DNA of 43,752 nt from Deltaproteobacteria bacterium (GTDB lineage Bacteria; Desulfobacterota; Desulfobulbia; Desulfobulbales; Desulfurivibrionaceae): assembly GCA_021802775.1 (NCBI GenBank), contig JAJZRJ010000021.1:1-43752 (forward strand). Reading direction: 5' to 3'. Under the pieces are notes generated by a model. The model was not told the origin of the DNA. It saw nothing but the letters and a program-made list of their open reading frames with translations, and searched no databases. A program made the position numbers and the translations under genes. Shown in pieces: positions 35,457 through 43,711 of the stretch (positions are counted from its first letter, which is position 1; the number at the start of each line of letters is the position of its first letter).

Positions 35457-35494
35457 AAAAAGATGGCCCCCGGGCTGGCGGGCAGCCGGGGGCC
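35457..35494 (-). terminator. Terminator or attenuator ahead of the DUF2156 gene
   Basis: On the minus strand, a stem of 9 plus 3 bp with a bulge (35465-35494) is followed by ATCTTTTT. It comes after the 83-aa gene and directly before the DUF2156 start, so it may control readthrough into that gene. Confidence 0.7.
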
Positions 35495-35503
35495 TGGTCG
35501 GGG

Positions 35504-35755
35504 TTAGTAAAGAGCCTCGATATTCTTTTTGAGCTGGGCGATTTGCAGGCCGAGCGACACGCACTGTTTGCCGGCCATGCAGGTATCGGCCTCCGGCTCT
35601 TCGAGAAAGGTTTTCAATTCCCGGTCGCCTTTCTTGAGGTCCACCACCCACGCCTTGTTGGCGGTGTCGTAATCAACCGCGATGTTGATGCCGCAGGCGC
35701 CGATATCCGGAAAGACCTCGGTAATCTTGTTGCAGAGTTGTTCCTTGGTATACAT
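35504..35755 (-). CDS. Small conserved hypothetical protein (83 aa)
   Basis: An acidic soluble protein (MYTKEQLCNKITEVFPDIGACGINIAVDYDTANKAWVVDLKKG...) with four cysteines spread over the chain, including AGKQC, and no transmembrane segment. It has an excellent AAGGAGG ribosome-binding site and a near-consensus promoter, so expression should be good. I recall similar small proteins in sulfate reducers but no known function. A terminator follows, then the DUF2156 gene. Confidence 0.75.
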   Translation of the reverse strand: MYTKEQLCNKITEVFPDIGACGINIAVDYDTANKAWVVDLKKGDRELKTFLEEPEADTCMAGKQCVSLGLQIAQLKKNIEALY

Positions 35756-35808
35756 GGATCCCTCCTTTGCCGAATGGCGGTTGATGTCTTGTCTTCTGTC
35801 TTATATTC

Positions 35809-35837
35809 ATTATAAGCAGAGGAAACGCGGAAGTAAA
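35809..35837 (-). promoter_or_regulatory. Sigma-70 promoter of the 83-aa gene
   Basis: On the minus strand, TTTACT (35837-35832), 17 bases, then TATAAT (35814-35809), a perfect -10 box. It is about 55 bases before the start codon. Confidence 0.75.
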
Positions 35838-35962
35838 CCGCGGCAAGGGCGGCCTGATTTGCCGGGCCGCACGGCTCTTGCTTGCAATGGCCGGCCATTC
35901 GGTTTAAAGTGACCAGCCTGTTTCGTGATCCGACAAGTAACGTCGTGTGATTGTGTGATTCT

Positions 35963-36796
35963 ATGGAAATCGTATTAGCCAAACATGCCGGCTTCTGCAT
36001 GGGCGTGCGCCGGGCCGTGGAAACGACCATGGGGCTGGTGGACCATGGCCGCGGCCCCATCGCCACCTTTGGCCCGCTGATCCACAACCCCCAGGTTTTG
36101 CAAATGCTGGAGCGCCAGGGAGTACGGGTGCTCAGGGAAATTCCGCAACAGCTTGCCGGCATCGTGGTGATCCGGGCGCATGGCGTGCCGCCGGAGCAGA
36201 AGGCGCAACTGGAGGCCTCCGGCGCCACGGTGGAAGACGCCACCTGCCCGCGGGTGATGAAAGTCCAGGCGATCATCGACCGCTACCGCAAGGAGGGCTG
36301 CGCCACGGTAATCATCGGCGACCGCGATCACGCCGAGGTTACCGGCCTCATGGGCTATGCCGGCGACACCTGCCAGGTGATAAGTTCCCTGGCCGAGGCC
36401 GAGGCGCTCGAACTTGCCGGACCCTATATCATCGTCAGCCAGACCACCCAGGACGAGGCGATGTTCGAGCGGATCAGCGCCCGGATCCTCGAACGCTTCC
36501 CCCGGGGCAGGCTCTTCAATACCATCTGCGATTCCACCCACAAGCGCCAGGAAGAGGTGCGCGAGATGTGCCGCGCGGTCGAGGCGCTCATTGTGGTGGG
36601 TGGCAAGAACAGCGCCAACACCAAGCGGCTGGCCGAGATTGCCGAAGGGCTCGGCGTGCCGGTCTTTCTGGTCGAGACCGCGGCGGAACTGGACCAGGCC
36701 ATCCTGCGGCGTTTTGCCAGGGTCGGCGTCACCGCCGGCGCCTCCACCCCCACCTGGATCATCGAGCAGGTGGTGGATCTGCTCGGCTCCCTGTAA
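35963..36796 (+). CDS. ispH: 4-hydroxy-3-methylbut-2-enyl diphosphate reductase
   Basis: The last enzyme of the MEP isoprenoid pathway, making IPP and DMAPP with a [4Fe-4S] cluster. The 277-residue protein keeps the cluster cysteines Cys12 (GFCMGV), Cys95 (ATCP) and Cys189 (TICDST), and His41, His74 and His123 in the active site. ATG 35963 (MEIVLAKHAGFC) is set by alignment; an upstream GTG adds four residues. Upstream lies a 14-bp palindrome AATGGCCGGCCATT at 35886-35899. ftsY follows after 20 bases. Confidence 0.96.
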   Translation: MEIVLAKHAGFCMGVRRAVETTMGLVDHGRGPIATFGPLIHNPQVLQMLERQGVRVLREIPQQLAGIVVIRAHGVPPEQKAQLEASGATVEDATCPRVMKVQAIIDRYRKEGCATVIIGDRDHAEVTGLMGYAGDTCQVISSLAEAEALELAGPYIIVSQTTQDEAMFERISARILERFPRGRLFNTICDSTHKRQEEVREMCRAVEALIVVGGKNSANTKRLAEIAEGLGVPVFLVETAAELDQAILRRFARVGVTAGASTPTWIIEQVVDLLGSL

Positions 36797-36816
36797 CCCA
36801 AGAGTGTGACACAACC

Positions 36817-37845
36817 ATGCTGCGATGGTTCAAAAAGAAACTGGCAGGCGACACCCCGGCCGAAGCGCCGGTAACGGCTGTAGCCGCCCCGACCGAGTCG
36901 GAATCCGGCTCCTTTTTCCAGCGGCTGCGCGAGCGGCTCAGTAAGAGCCGGGAGGCCCTGGTCAGCCGGGTCGATTCCCTCTTCCTCGGCCGCAAGGTGA
37001 TCGACGAGGAACTGCTCGACGAGCTGGAGGAGATTCTCATCACCGCCGACCTCGGCGCGGCCACGGTGCAGGAGTTGCTGGAACGCACCCGCGAGCGGAT
37101 CAAGCGCGATCAGCTGCGCGACCCCCAGGCCCTGAAGGCGGTGCTCAAACAGCTGATCCAGGGCTATCTGATCCAGGCCGAGCAGGGCGCGGAGCTGGTG
37201 ATGCCCGCGTCCGGTCCCTTTGTCATCATGGTGCTGGGCGTTAACGGCGTGGGCAAGACCACCACCATCGGCAAGCTCGCCTACAAGTTCCGGCAGGCCG
37301 GCCGCAAGGTGCTGCTGGTGGCGGCCGACACCTTCCGGGCCGCGGCCATCGAGCAGTTGCAGGTGTGGGGCGAGCGCATCGGGGTGGAGGTGGTGGCCCA
37401 GCAGCAGGGCGCCGACCCTTCCTCGGTGATCTACGACGCCCTCGACTATGCCCGGCCCCGCGACTTCGAGGTTATCATCATCGACACCGCCGGCCGCCTC
37501 CATACCAAGGTGAACCTCATGGAGGAGCTGAAAAAGATCAAGCGGGTCATGGCCAAGCAGTTGCCCGGCTCGCCGCATGAGACCATGCTGGTGCTCGACG
37601 CCACCACCGGCCAGAACGGCATCAGCCAGGCGCGCCAGTTCAACGAGGCAGTGGAGATAACCGGGCTTACGCTCACCAAGCTCGACGGCACCGCCAAGGG
37701 CGGCATCGTGGTCAACATCTGCCGCGAGTTCAGGATTCCCATCCGCTTCATCGGCATCGGCGAGCAGATGGAGGATCTGCGCGACTTCGACCCGGCCCAG
37801 TTCGTCGAGGCGCTCTTCGGCAAGAATAACGGGGGCGAGGCGTGA
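36817..37845 (+). CDS. ftsY: Signal recognition particle receptor FtsY
   Basis: The GTPase that receives SRP-ribosome complexes at the membrane. The 342-residue protein has a short N-terminal amphipathic start ([11 protein letters not shown]), the N helical domain, and the G domain with [10 protein letters not shown] at 141-150, [34 protein letters not shown] and [14 protein letters not shown]. The acidic A region is short. Its stop overlaps the GTG of the next gene. Confidence 0.97.
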   Translation: MLRWFKKKLAGDTPAEAPVTAVAAPTESESGSFFQRLRERLSKSREALVSRVDSLFLGRKVIDEELLDELEEILITADLGAATVQELLERTRERIKRDQLRDPQALKAVLKQLIQGYLIQAEQGAELVMPASGPFVIMVLGVNGVGKTTTIGKLAYKFRQAGRKVLLVAADTFRAAAIEQLQVWGERIGVEVVAQQQGADPSSVIYDALDYARPRDFEVIIIDTAGRLHTKVNLMEELKKIKRVMAKQLPGSPHETMLVLDATTGQNGISQARQFNEAVEITGLTLTKLDGTAKGGIVVNICREFRIPIRFIGIGEQMEDLRDFDPAQFVEALFGKNNGGEA

Positions 37846-38669
37846 TCGTCTATCACCGCCAGGGGTCGTCGGGCTGCGGCGGCTGCCTGTTCATCGGCGC
37901 CCTGATTCTGCTGGCCATGGGCGGCGCGCCGTTGCTGCTGAACGTCTTCGGTTTTCTGCTTGCCTCGGGCCTCTTCACCATCCTGGCGCTCATCGCCATC
38001 TTCCGCTTCTTCATCTACTATGTGCGCCGCCAGGCCAGCCGTTACGAGCGGAGCCAGACCGAAAGCCACAACCTCTTCGTCTTCCTGCTGGTGCGGATCC
38101 TGGTGCGCATCGCCCAGCTCGACGGCACCATCACCAAGGCGGAGACCGCGGCCATCACCAATTTTTTCCGCCTGCATCTGCGCTACACCCAGAGCCAGCT
38201 CTACTGGGTAAAGGACCTCATCAACGAGGCCACCACCTCCACCGAGCCGCTGGAGAGTCTGCTCGCCGAGTTCAAGGGCAAGTTCGCTTACGAGCCGCGG
38301 CTGATCCTGCTGGAGCTGGTCTATCAGGTGCTCTTCACCAACGAGCGGGTGAGCAACGAGGAGCTGGCGGTGTTGCAGCGTATTGCCGATTACCTTGAGA
38401 TTTCCGGCTACGACCACCAGGCGATCCGCGGCAAGTACATGGCCCGTTTCCACCAGGGAGCGGCCCGCGAGGACCGCTATTACGAGATTCTCGGCCTCGC
38501 CCCCGGCGCGCCCTTCGACCAGATCAAGGCAGCCTATCGCAAGCTCAGCATGCAGTACCACCCGGACAAGGTGAACCATCTGGGCGAGGAGTTCCGGCGG
38601 GTGGCGGAGGAGAAGATGAAGGAACTGAACGAGGCGTACCAGTTCCTCAGGAAAAAGTTCGGCCAGTAG
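37842..38669 (+). CDS. Membrane-anchored TerB/DnaJ co-chaperone (DjlA-like)
   Basis: A 275-residue protein that starts at GTG overlapping the ftsY stop. Residues about 14-60 are hydrophobic (two likely transmembrane helices or one long hairpin). Residues about 75-200 are a helical TerB-like domain ([30 protein letters not shown]). The C-terminus (about 210-275) is a J domain with [23 protein letters not shown] and the HPD motif. The order matches E. coli DjlA. Coupling to ftsY suggests a role near membrane protein biogenesis. Confidence 0.88.
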   Translation: MIVYHRQGSSGCGGCLFIGALILLAMGGAPLLLNVFGFLLASGLFTILALIAIFRFFIYYVRRQASRYERSQTESHNLFVFLLVRILVRIAQLDGTITKAETAAITNFFRLHLRYTQSQLYWVKDLINEATTSTEPLESLLAEFKGKFAYEPRLILLELVYQVLFTNERVSNEELAVLQRIADYLEISGYDHQAIRGKYMARFHQGAAREDRYYEILGLAPGAPFDQIKAAYRKLSMQYHPDKVNHLGEEFRRVAEEKMKELNEAYQFLRKKFGQ

Positions 38670-38672
38670 CGG

Positions 38673-38870
38673 TCAGTTGCCAACTGGCCGAGTGTCGAAG
38701 TTTTTTTCCAGAAAAGCGCATTCCGCCGGCGAGAGGTCGAAGCGGACCTGCGCCTCCTCGATAATCTGCCGCCGTGATTTGGTCGGGCAGTTCTGCACGG
38801 TTTCGCTCAACCAGCGGATGGCCCGTTTCATCTTGTCGCCTGTGGGTTGGAGTGTTTCGGCGTCACCCAT
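38673..38870 (-). CDS. Small hypothetical protein (65 aa)
   Basis: A short helical protein (MGDAETLQPTGDKMKRAIRWLSETVQ...) with CPTKSRRQIIEEAQVRFDLSPAECAFLEKNF, a layout seen in small uncharacterised deltaproteobacterial proteins. GAGGAGA stands well placed before the ATG. It lies 22 bases downstream of glgB on the same strand and may be in its operon. Confidence 0.65.
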   Translation of the reverse strand: MGDAETLQPTGDKMKRAIRWLSETVQNCPTKSRRQIIEEAQVRFDLSPAECAFLEKNFDTRPVGN

Positions 38871-38892
38871 GGGTCTCTCCTCAATCCTGATT

Positions 38893-41088
38893 TTAAACCT
38901 TGCGGACCATGATGCCGCCCAGCGGCGGGACGCAGACCCGTATGTGGCAGGGCGCCTCGCCAAATGGTTCGTTCACCGTTTCTCTCGGCTCCGGGTTGCT
39001 TACCCCGCTGCCGCCGAACTCCGTCGCATCGGTGCAGAATATCTGCTGGTAGCGCCCCGGTATTGGCACGCCCAGTGGATAATCGTGGAGTACCTGCGGT
39101 GTGAAGTTGAGCAGGCAGACCACCGGATCGCCTTGATCGCGGCCCAATCGGGCAAAAACGATGATGCTGTTGTCCACGTCCTTGAAATCCATCCAGCGGA
39201 AGCCCTCGTAGGAAAAGTCGATCTCCCACAGCGCCGGGGTCGCGCGGTAGACCTGGTTCAGGGTCCGGACAAAGCGGTGCATTCCCTGATGGAGCGGGCC
39301 CTGTTCCAGGAGATGCCAGTCCAGACTCACCTTGCAATACCATTCGGAAAACTGGCCGAATTCGCCGCCCATGAAGAGCAGCTTCTTGCCGGGATGGGCC
39401 CAGAGGAAGAGGAGGAGCAGGCGCAGGTTGGCGAACTTCTGCCACGGGTCGCCCGGCATTTTTTCCAGCAGCGAGCGTTTGCCGTGCACCACCTCGTCGT
39501 GGGAAAGGGGCAGGATGAAATTTTCGCTGAAGGCGTAGAGCAGGGAGAAGGTGAGCGCGCTGTGATGGTACTTGCGGAAGACCGGCTCCTTGCTGAAGTA
39601 GCCCAGCGTGTCGTTCATCCAGCCCATGTTCCATTTGAAGCCAAAGCCCAGGCCCCCCCGGTTTACCGGCTTCGAGACCCCGAAGAAGCTGGTCGATTCC
39701 TCTGCCACCACGATGGCGCTCGGATACTGGCCATAGACCACGGTGTTGAGGTGCTTGAGGAATTCGATCGCTTCGATGTTCTCCTTGCCGCCGTAAGGGT
39801 TGGGTACCCATTCGCCATCCGGTCGGGCGTAGTCGAGGTAGAGCATGGAGGCCACCGCATCGACCCGCAGGCCGTCGATGTGGTACTTGTCGAGCCAGAA
39901 GAGCGCGTTGGCGATGAGAAAGTTGGCCACTTCCTTGCGGCCGTAGTTGAAGATCAGGGTGCCCCATTCCGGGTGCGCGCCCTGGCGGGGGTCTTCGTGT
40001 TCGTAGAGGGCGGTACCGTCGAAACGGCAGAGGGCGTGGCCGTCGGTGGGGAAGTGGGAGGGCACCCAATCGAGGATGACGCCGATGCCGTTCAGATGGC
40101 AGGTGTCGATCAGGTACATGAACTCCTGCGGGGTGCCGTAGCGGCTGGTCACCGCATAGTAGCCGGTGACCTGATAGCCCCACGATTCATCGAGCGGGTG
40201 CTCCATGACCGGCATGAGTTCGATGTGGGTAAATCCCATCTCCTTGACGTAGGGCACCAGGGTGTCGGCGATTTCGCGGTAGGTGAGGAAGCGCGCAGGG
40301 TCGCCCGGGTCGCGGCGCCAGGAACCCAGGTGCACCTCGTAGATCGCCATGGGCTGCTCGTGTACCGGCCGGTTGCCGCGGTCGGCGAGCCAGTCGCCGT
40401 CATGCCAGTGGTAGGTGTTGATGTCCCAGGTCATCGAGGCGCTTTTGGGTCGCAGTTCGGCAAAAAACTGGAAGGGATCGGCCTTTTCGAGGACGGCGCC
40501 CTCCTGGCTGCGGATCTCGAACTTGTAGGGTTCTTCCGGGCCGATGCCGGGAATGAACAACTCCCACACCCCGGAGGAGCCCAGCACCCGCATCTGATGG
40601 ACCCGGCCGTCCCAGTAGTTGAAATTGCCGAGCACGCTGACCCGCCGGGCGCTCGGCGCCCAGACCCGGAAGATGGTGCCGTTGATGCCGTCTATTTGCG
40701 TGATGTGGGCGCCCAGTTTTTCGTAGAGCCGGTAATGGGTGCCGTTATTGAAGAGATACTGGTCATAGTCGGAGAGCTGGGGCAGGAAGCGGTAGGGGTC
40801 GCGATAGCGGTGGATGGTGCCGTCGTAGAAGGCGGCCTCGTACTCGTAGTCAAAGGGCTCGGTGCAGTTGGGAAGGACGATCTCGAAGAGCCCCTCCTCC
40901 CTGGTCCTGTACATCTCGCGGCGTTCGTCGCCGGCAATCAGCGTTACCGCCGTGGCGTGGGGTTGGAAGGTGCGAATCACTGCCGCCTGACTCTGGTGTT
41001 CCAGCACGTGGAACCCCAGCACGCCGAAGGGATCGTAATGATCCGAGTGGATGATCCGGTCGATTTCGCGCAGCAGTTCCAGGGACAT
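38893..41088 (-). CDS. glgB: 1,4-alpha-glucan branching enzyme
   Basis: It makes alpha-1,6 branches in glycogen. The 731-residue protein has two N-terminal CBM48-type modules (about 15-105 and 125-215) and a GH13 barrel with EVHLGSWRR, the nucleophile Asp410 (DGLRVDAVASML), the acid/base Glu463 (VVAEEST) and LSHDEVVHGKRSL. Length matches the E. coli enzyme. The start at 41088 is backed by GAGAAGAGG. Other glg genes are not in this window; glucokinase and phosphofructokinase are. Confidence 0.96.
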   Translation of the reverse strand: MSLELLREIDRIIHSDHYDPFGVLGFHVLEHQSQAAVIRTFQPHATAVTLIAGDERREMYRTREEGLFEIVLPNCTEPFDYEYEAAFYDGTIHRYRDPYRFLPQLSDYDQYLFNNGTHYRLYEKLGAHITQIDGINGTIFRVWAPSARRVSVLGNFNYWDGRVHQMRVLGSSGVWELFIPGIGPEEPYKFEIRSQEGAVLEKADPFQFFAELRPKSASMTWDINTYHWHDGDWLADRGNRPVHEQPMAIYEVHLGSWRRDPGDPARFLTYREIADTLVPYVKEMGFTHIELMPVMEHPLDESWGYQVTGYYAVTSRYGTPQEFMYLIDTCHLNGIGVILDWVPSHFPTDGHALCRFDGTALYEHEDPRQGAHPEWGTLIFNYGRKEVANFLIANALFWLDKYHIDGLRVDAVASMLYLDYARPDGEWVPNPYGGKENIEAIEFLKHLNTVVYGQYPSAIVVAEESTSFFGVSKPVNRGGLGFGFKWNMGWMNDTLGYFSKEPVFRKYHHSALTFSLLYAFSENFILPLSHDEVVHGKRSLLEKMPGDPWQKFANLRLLLLFLWAHPGKKLLFMGGEFGQFSEWYCKVSLDWHLLEQGPLHQGMHRFVRTLNQVYRATPALWEIDFSYEGFRWMDFKDVDNSIIVFARLGRDQGDPVVCLLNFTPQVLHDYPLGVPIPGRYQQIFCTDATEFGGSGVSNPEPRETVNEPFGEAPCHIRVCVPPLGGIMVRKV

Positions 41089-41243
41089 AGCCTCTTCTCG
41101 CAGGGGTTGGGGTTTGATAACGCCTATATTGTAGCACATCTTCGCGGCGGAAGTGGTTGCCTTTTTCCAGTCGCGGGTATTGTCTTGTCGCTGCCGCCGG
41201 CCGTAGCTTGCGTGATTGGCCGCCCGGTGGTAGAGTGGATGCC

Positions 41244-41795
41244 ATGGAAAGCCTGCAAGGGTACTTTCTCCTCGCCACCCCCCACATGCCGGACCCGCGT
41301 TTTGCGGAGACGGTGGTTTACCTCTGCGCCCACAATGCGGAAGGGGCCATGGGGCTTATCGTCAATCAACCCCTGTCGGAACTCGGTTTGGCCGATCTCT
41401 TCCGGGAGGCCGGCGTTACCGTGCCGAGCCGAAGCCTGCCGCCGCTCTATCTGGGCGGCCCGGTGGAGGAGGATCACGCCTTTTTTCTCTATTCGGCCGA
41501 CTATCATCTCGATCCCAGCCTTGTCGTGGCCCCTTCGCTATGCCTCACCCGCGACCCGCAGATCCTCCACGATCTTGCCGCCGGCCGCGGGCCGCGCCAT
41601 TTCCTGCCGGCGCTGGGGTATGCCGGCTGGGGGCCGGGGCAGCTGGAGGCCGAACTGGCGGTGGACGGCTGGCTGACCCTGCCCGGCTGCGAGCAGATCA
41701 TCTTCCACACCCCGGACGAGCACAAGTGGCGGCGGGCGGCCCAGGCCCACGGCATCGATATCACCCTCTTCGGCGACGTGGTCGGCTCCGCCTGA
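41244..41795 (+). CDS. YqgE/AlgH family protein (DUF179)
   Basis: A 183-residue soluble protein with the DUF179 signatures LQGYFLLATPHMPDPRFAETVVYLCAHNAEGAMGLIVNQP, YLGGPVEEDHAFFLY, GYAGWGPGQLEAELAVDGWL and the TLFGDVVGSA end. Function is not settled. The ATG at 41244 lacks a Shine-Dalgarno, but TTGCGT-17-TAGAGT ends eight bases upstream, so the message may be leaderless. It is divergent from glgB. Confidence 0.9.
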   Translation: MESLQGYFLLATPHMPDPRFAETVVYLCAHNAEGAMGLIVNQPLSELGLADLFREAGVTVPSRSLPPLYLGGPVEEDHAFFLYSADYHLDPSLVVAPSLCLTRDPQILHDLAAGRGPRHFLPALGYAGWGPGQLEAELAVDGWLTLPGCEQIIFHTPDEHKWRRAAQAHGIDITLFGDVVGSA

Positions 41796-41829
41796 TCCTT
41801 TTTTCCCTTCCCTCGCAACCATTCTTTGC

Positions 41830-41858
41830 TTGGCCAAATGTCCGGAACAGGGTATAGA
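41830..41858 (+). promoter_or_regulatory. Probable speB promoter
   Basis: TTGGCC (41830-41835), 17 bases, then TATAGA (41853-41858). Transcription would start near 41865, which favours the second ATG (41882) over the first (41870) as the speB start. Confidence 0.5.
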
Positions 41859-41881
41859 ATGGCTCCATCATGAAGGAAGCC

Positions 41882-42769
41882 ATGCATGCGTATCCGCGTT
41901 TTCTGGCCGAGGAGTCCGAGGTCGGCGTTGCCCCCAGGGTGTCGATCCTCTCGGCGCCGCTGGCCGCCACGGTGAGCTGGGGTGAGGGCACCGATCAGGG
42001 TCCCCGCGCCATCCTCGACGCCTCGCCGGCCCTGGAGGTCTTTGACGACGAACTTCTCCAGGAAACGATACAGGCCGGCATCGAAACCCTGGCGCCGCTT
42101 GACTTTACCGGCTGCTCGCTGGAAGCGGTGTGCGAGCGCATCTGCCAGGCGGTAAGCGCGGAGCTGGCCCGCGACCGGTTCCCGGTGCTGCTCGGCGGCG
42201 AACACAGTGTCACCACCGGGGCGGTAGCAGCTTTGCTCCGTGAGTATCCCGACCTCCATGTGGTGCAGATCGACGCCCATCTCGACTTGCGCGACGCCTA
42301 TGAAGGAACCCCCCTGAGTCACGCCGCGGTGATGCGGCGGCTCGACGATCTTGCCATCCCCTTTATCCAGGTCGGGATTCGTTCTTTTTCCCAGGAGGAG
42401 TGGCTCCTGGTGCAGGAGCGCGGCTGGCAGCCGTTTTTCATGCGCCGGATCAAGGCGGAGGCGGATTGGGTCGCGAAGGTTTGCGCCGGGATCAACGGGC
42501 CGGTCTATCTGACCGTCGATGTGGACGGCTTCGATCCGGCAATCATGCCCGCCACCGGCACTCCGGAACCGGACGGCATGAGCTGGGCCATGGCCACCGA
42601 CCTCATCCGCGCCCTGGTTCGCGAAAAGCGGCTGGTAGGCATGGATGTGGTGGAATTGGCGCCGCGGCCCGGCGCCGAGCACGCTGCCTTTTGCGCGGCC
42701 AAGCTCATCTACCGCACCCTCGGATATCTTTTCGAACCATTGTTCGCCGGTCAGGGAGGACGGCCATGA
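41882..42769 (+). CDS. speB: Agmatinase / ureohydrolase
   Basis: A 295-residue binuclear manganese hydrolase that most likely splits agmatine to putrescine and urea. Metal-ligand motifs are GGEHSVT, DAHLDLRD with a following SHA, and DVDGFDPAIMPATGTPEPDG. The ATG at 41882 follows AAGGAAG and fits the promoter; ATG 41870 would add four residues. Arginase-family members share the fold, but the GTDQGP-type N-terminus and SHA fit agmatinase best. It overlaps the next gene (ATGA). Confidence 0.9.
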   Translation: MHAYPRFLAEESEVGVAPRVSILSAPLAATVSWGEGTDQGPRAILDASPALEVFDDELLQETIQAGIETLAPLDFTGCSLEAVCERICQAVSAELARDRFPVLLGGEHSVTTGAVAALLREYPDLHVVQIDAHLDLRDAYEGTPLSHAAVMRRLDDLAIPFIQVGIRSFSQEEWLLVQERGWQPFFMRRIKAEADWVAKVCAGINGPVYLTVDVDGFDPAIMPATGTPEPDGMSWAMATDLIRALVREKRLVGMDVVELAPRPGAEHAAFCAAKLIYRTLGYLFEPLFAGQGGRP

Positions 42770-43155
42770 AGAACGAACTTGCCAAGATTTTTGCCTGCCG
42801 CCAGTGCGGCCATTGCTGCCACGGCAAGACCACGGTTTCCCTCATCCCGGATGACCTCGACCGGATGGTCGCCTACCTGCGTCTGCCCGAGGCGGAGGTG
42901 AAGCAGCGCTACCTGCGGGAGACCGACGGCGTGATCCAGATGAAGATCGTGGACGGCCACTGCATTTTCTACAACCAGGGCTGCTCCATCCACCCCGGCA
43001 AGCCGTGGCGCTGCACCGAATGGCCGCTCCATCCAAGCATTTTCGCCGATCCCGCCAACCTGGGGGTGATCAGCGATTCCTGCCCCGGCATCAAGCGCGA
43101 CGTGAGCTACGAAGAGTTTTGTCGGATACTGCGCAAGCTCATCGCGGCACGGTAG
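42766..43155 (+). CDS. YkgJ-type cysteine-cluster protein
   Basis: A 129-residue protein starting MKNELAKIFACRQCGHCCHGKTTVSL. The CxxCxxCC motif, later GHCIFYNQGCSIHPGKPWRC and a late Cys (SDSCPG), form the eight-cysteine pattern of the YkgJ/UPF0153 family, thought to bind zinc or an Fe-S cluster. Function unknown. It is translationally coupled to speB and followed 13 bases later by rlmH. Confidence 0.85.
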   Translation: MKNELAKIFACRQCGHCCHGKTTVSLIPDDLDRMVAYLRLPEAEVKQRYLRETDGVIQMKIVDGHCIFYNQGCSIHPGKPWRCTEWPLHPSIFADPANLGVISDSCPGIKRDVSYEEFCRILRKLIAAR

Positions 43156-43168
43156 CCGGGCAGAGAGC

Positions 43169-43663
43169 GTGCGTTTCGAGTTCCTCTTCTTCGGCAGACC
43201 CAAGGCCGCCTATCTCGCCGCCGGCATCGACGATTTTGCCGGCCGGCTGGGTCACTACGCCGAGGTCTCGGTAAAAATCCTGAAAGAACAGAAGGGCAAC
43301 GATCGCGAGGCCGAACGGGTGCTCGCCAGGGAAGGGGAGGAGCTGCTGCGCCACTGCGCCAAGGCGAGTTTCGTGGTGGCGCTCGATGTGGGGGGCAGGG
43401 AATGTTCCTCTGAGGAGTTGGCGGCGACGCTCACCCGCTGGGAGCATCAGGGGATCAATCAGGTCATCTTCATCATCGGCGGGCCGTTGGGCCTTGCACC
43501 GGCAGTGCGCGCGCGGGCCGATCTGCTGCTTTCGCTTTCCCGCCTCACCTTTACCCATGATCTCGCGCGGCTCCTGCTCATGGAGCAGCTCTACCGCGCC
43601 TACACCATCAAGGCCGGCACCGGGTATCACAAATACCATGCTGGCCATCTGATAAAGTCGTAG
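43169..43663 (+). CDS. rlmH: 23S rRNA (pseudouridine1915-N3)-methyltransferase RlmH
   Basis: A SPOUT methyltransferase that modifies helix 69 of 23S rRNA. The 164-residue protein starts at GTG (MRFEFLFFGRPKAAYLAAGIDDF). The SAM knot motifs FIIGGPLGL and LSLSRLTFTHDLARLLLMEQLYRAY are intact. RlmH proteins normally end within three residues of the YH motif; here YHK is followed by YHAGHLIKS. The extra residues are probably read from the tip of an insertion sequence. The catalytic core should still work. Confidence 0.93.
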   Translation: MRFEFLFFGRPKAAYLAAGIDDFAGRLGHYAEVSVKILKEQKGNDREAERVLAREGEELLRHCAKASFVVALDVGGRECSSEELAATLTRWEHQGINQVIFIIGGPLGLAPAVRARADLLLSLSRLTFTHDLARLLLMEQLYRAYTIKAGTGYHKYHAGHLIKS

Positions 43664-43711
43664 CCTTGAAGGAGTAACTTCAACCTACCGGATCAGAGGA
43701 GGCCAGCATGG
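43636..43711. repeat. Inverted repeat at the edge of a probable IS
   Basis: CCATGCTGGCC (43636-43646) and GGCCAGCATGG (43701-43711) are exact 11-bp inverse copies; the right one holds the start codon of the next frame. A TTGAAG/CTTCAA stem (43666-43683) lies between. This may be the leader of an insertion sequence that folds over its own start site, as some transposase messages do. Confidence 0.45.

Noticed and set aside
38677..41676. 999-codon open frame on the plus strand opposite glgB
   Set aside because: glgB on the minus strand has its catalytic residues and normal length; the long plus frame is its shadow and also crosses into yqgE.
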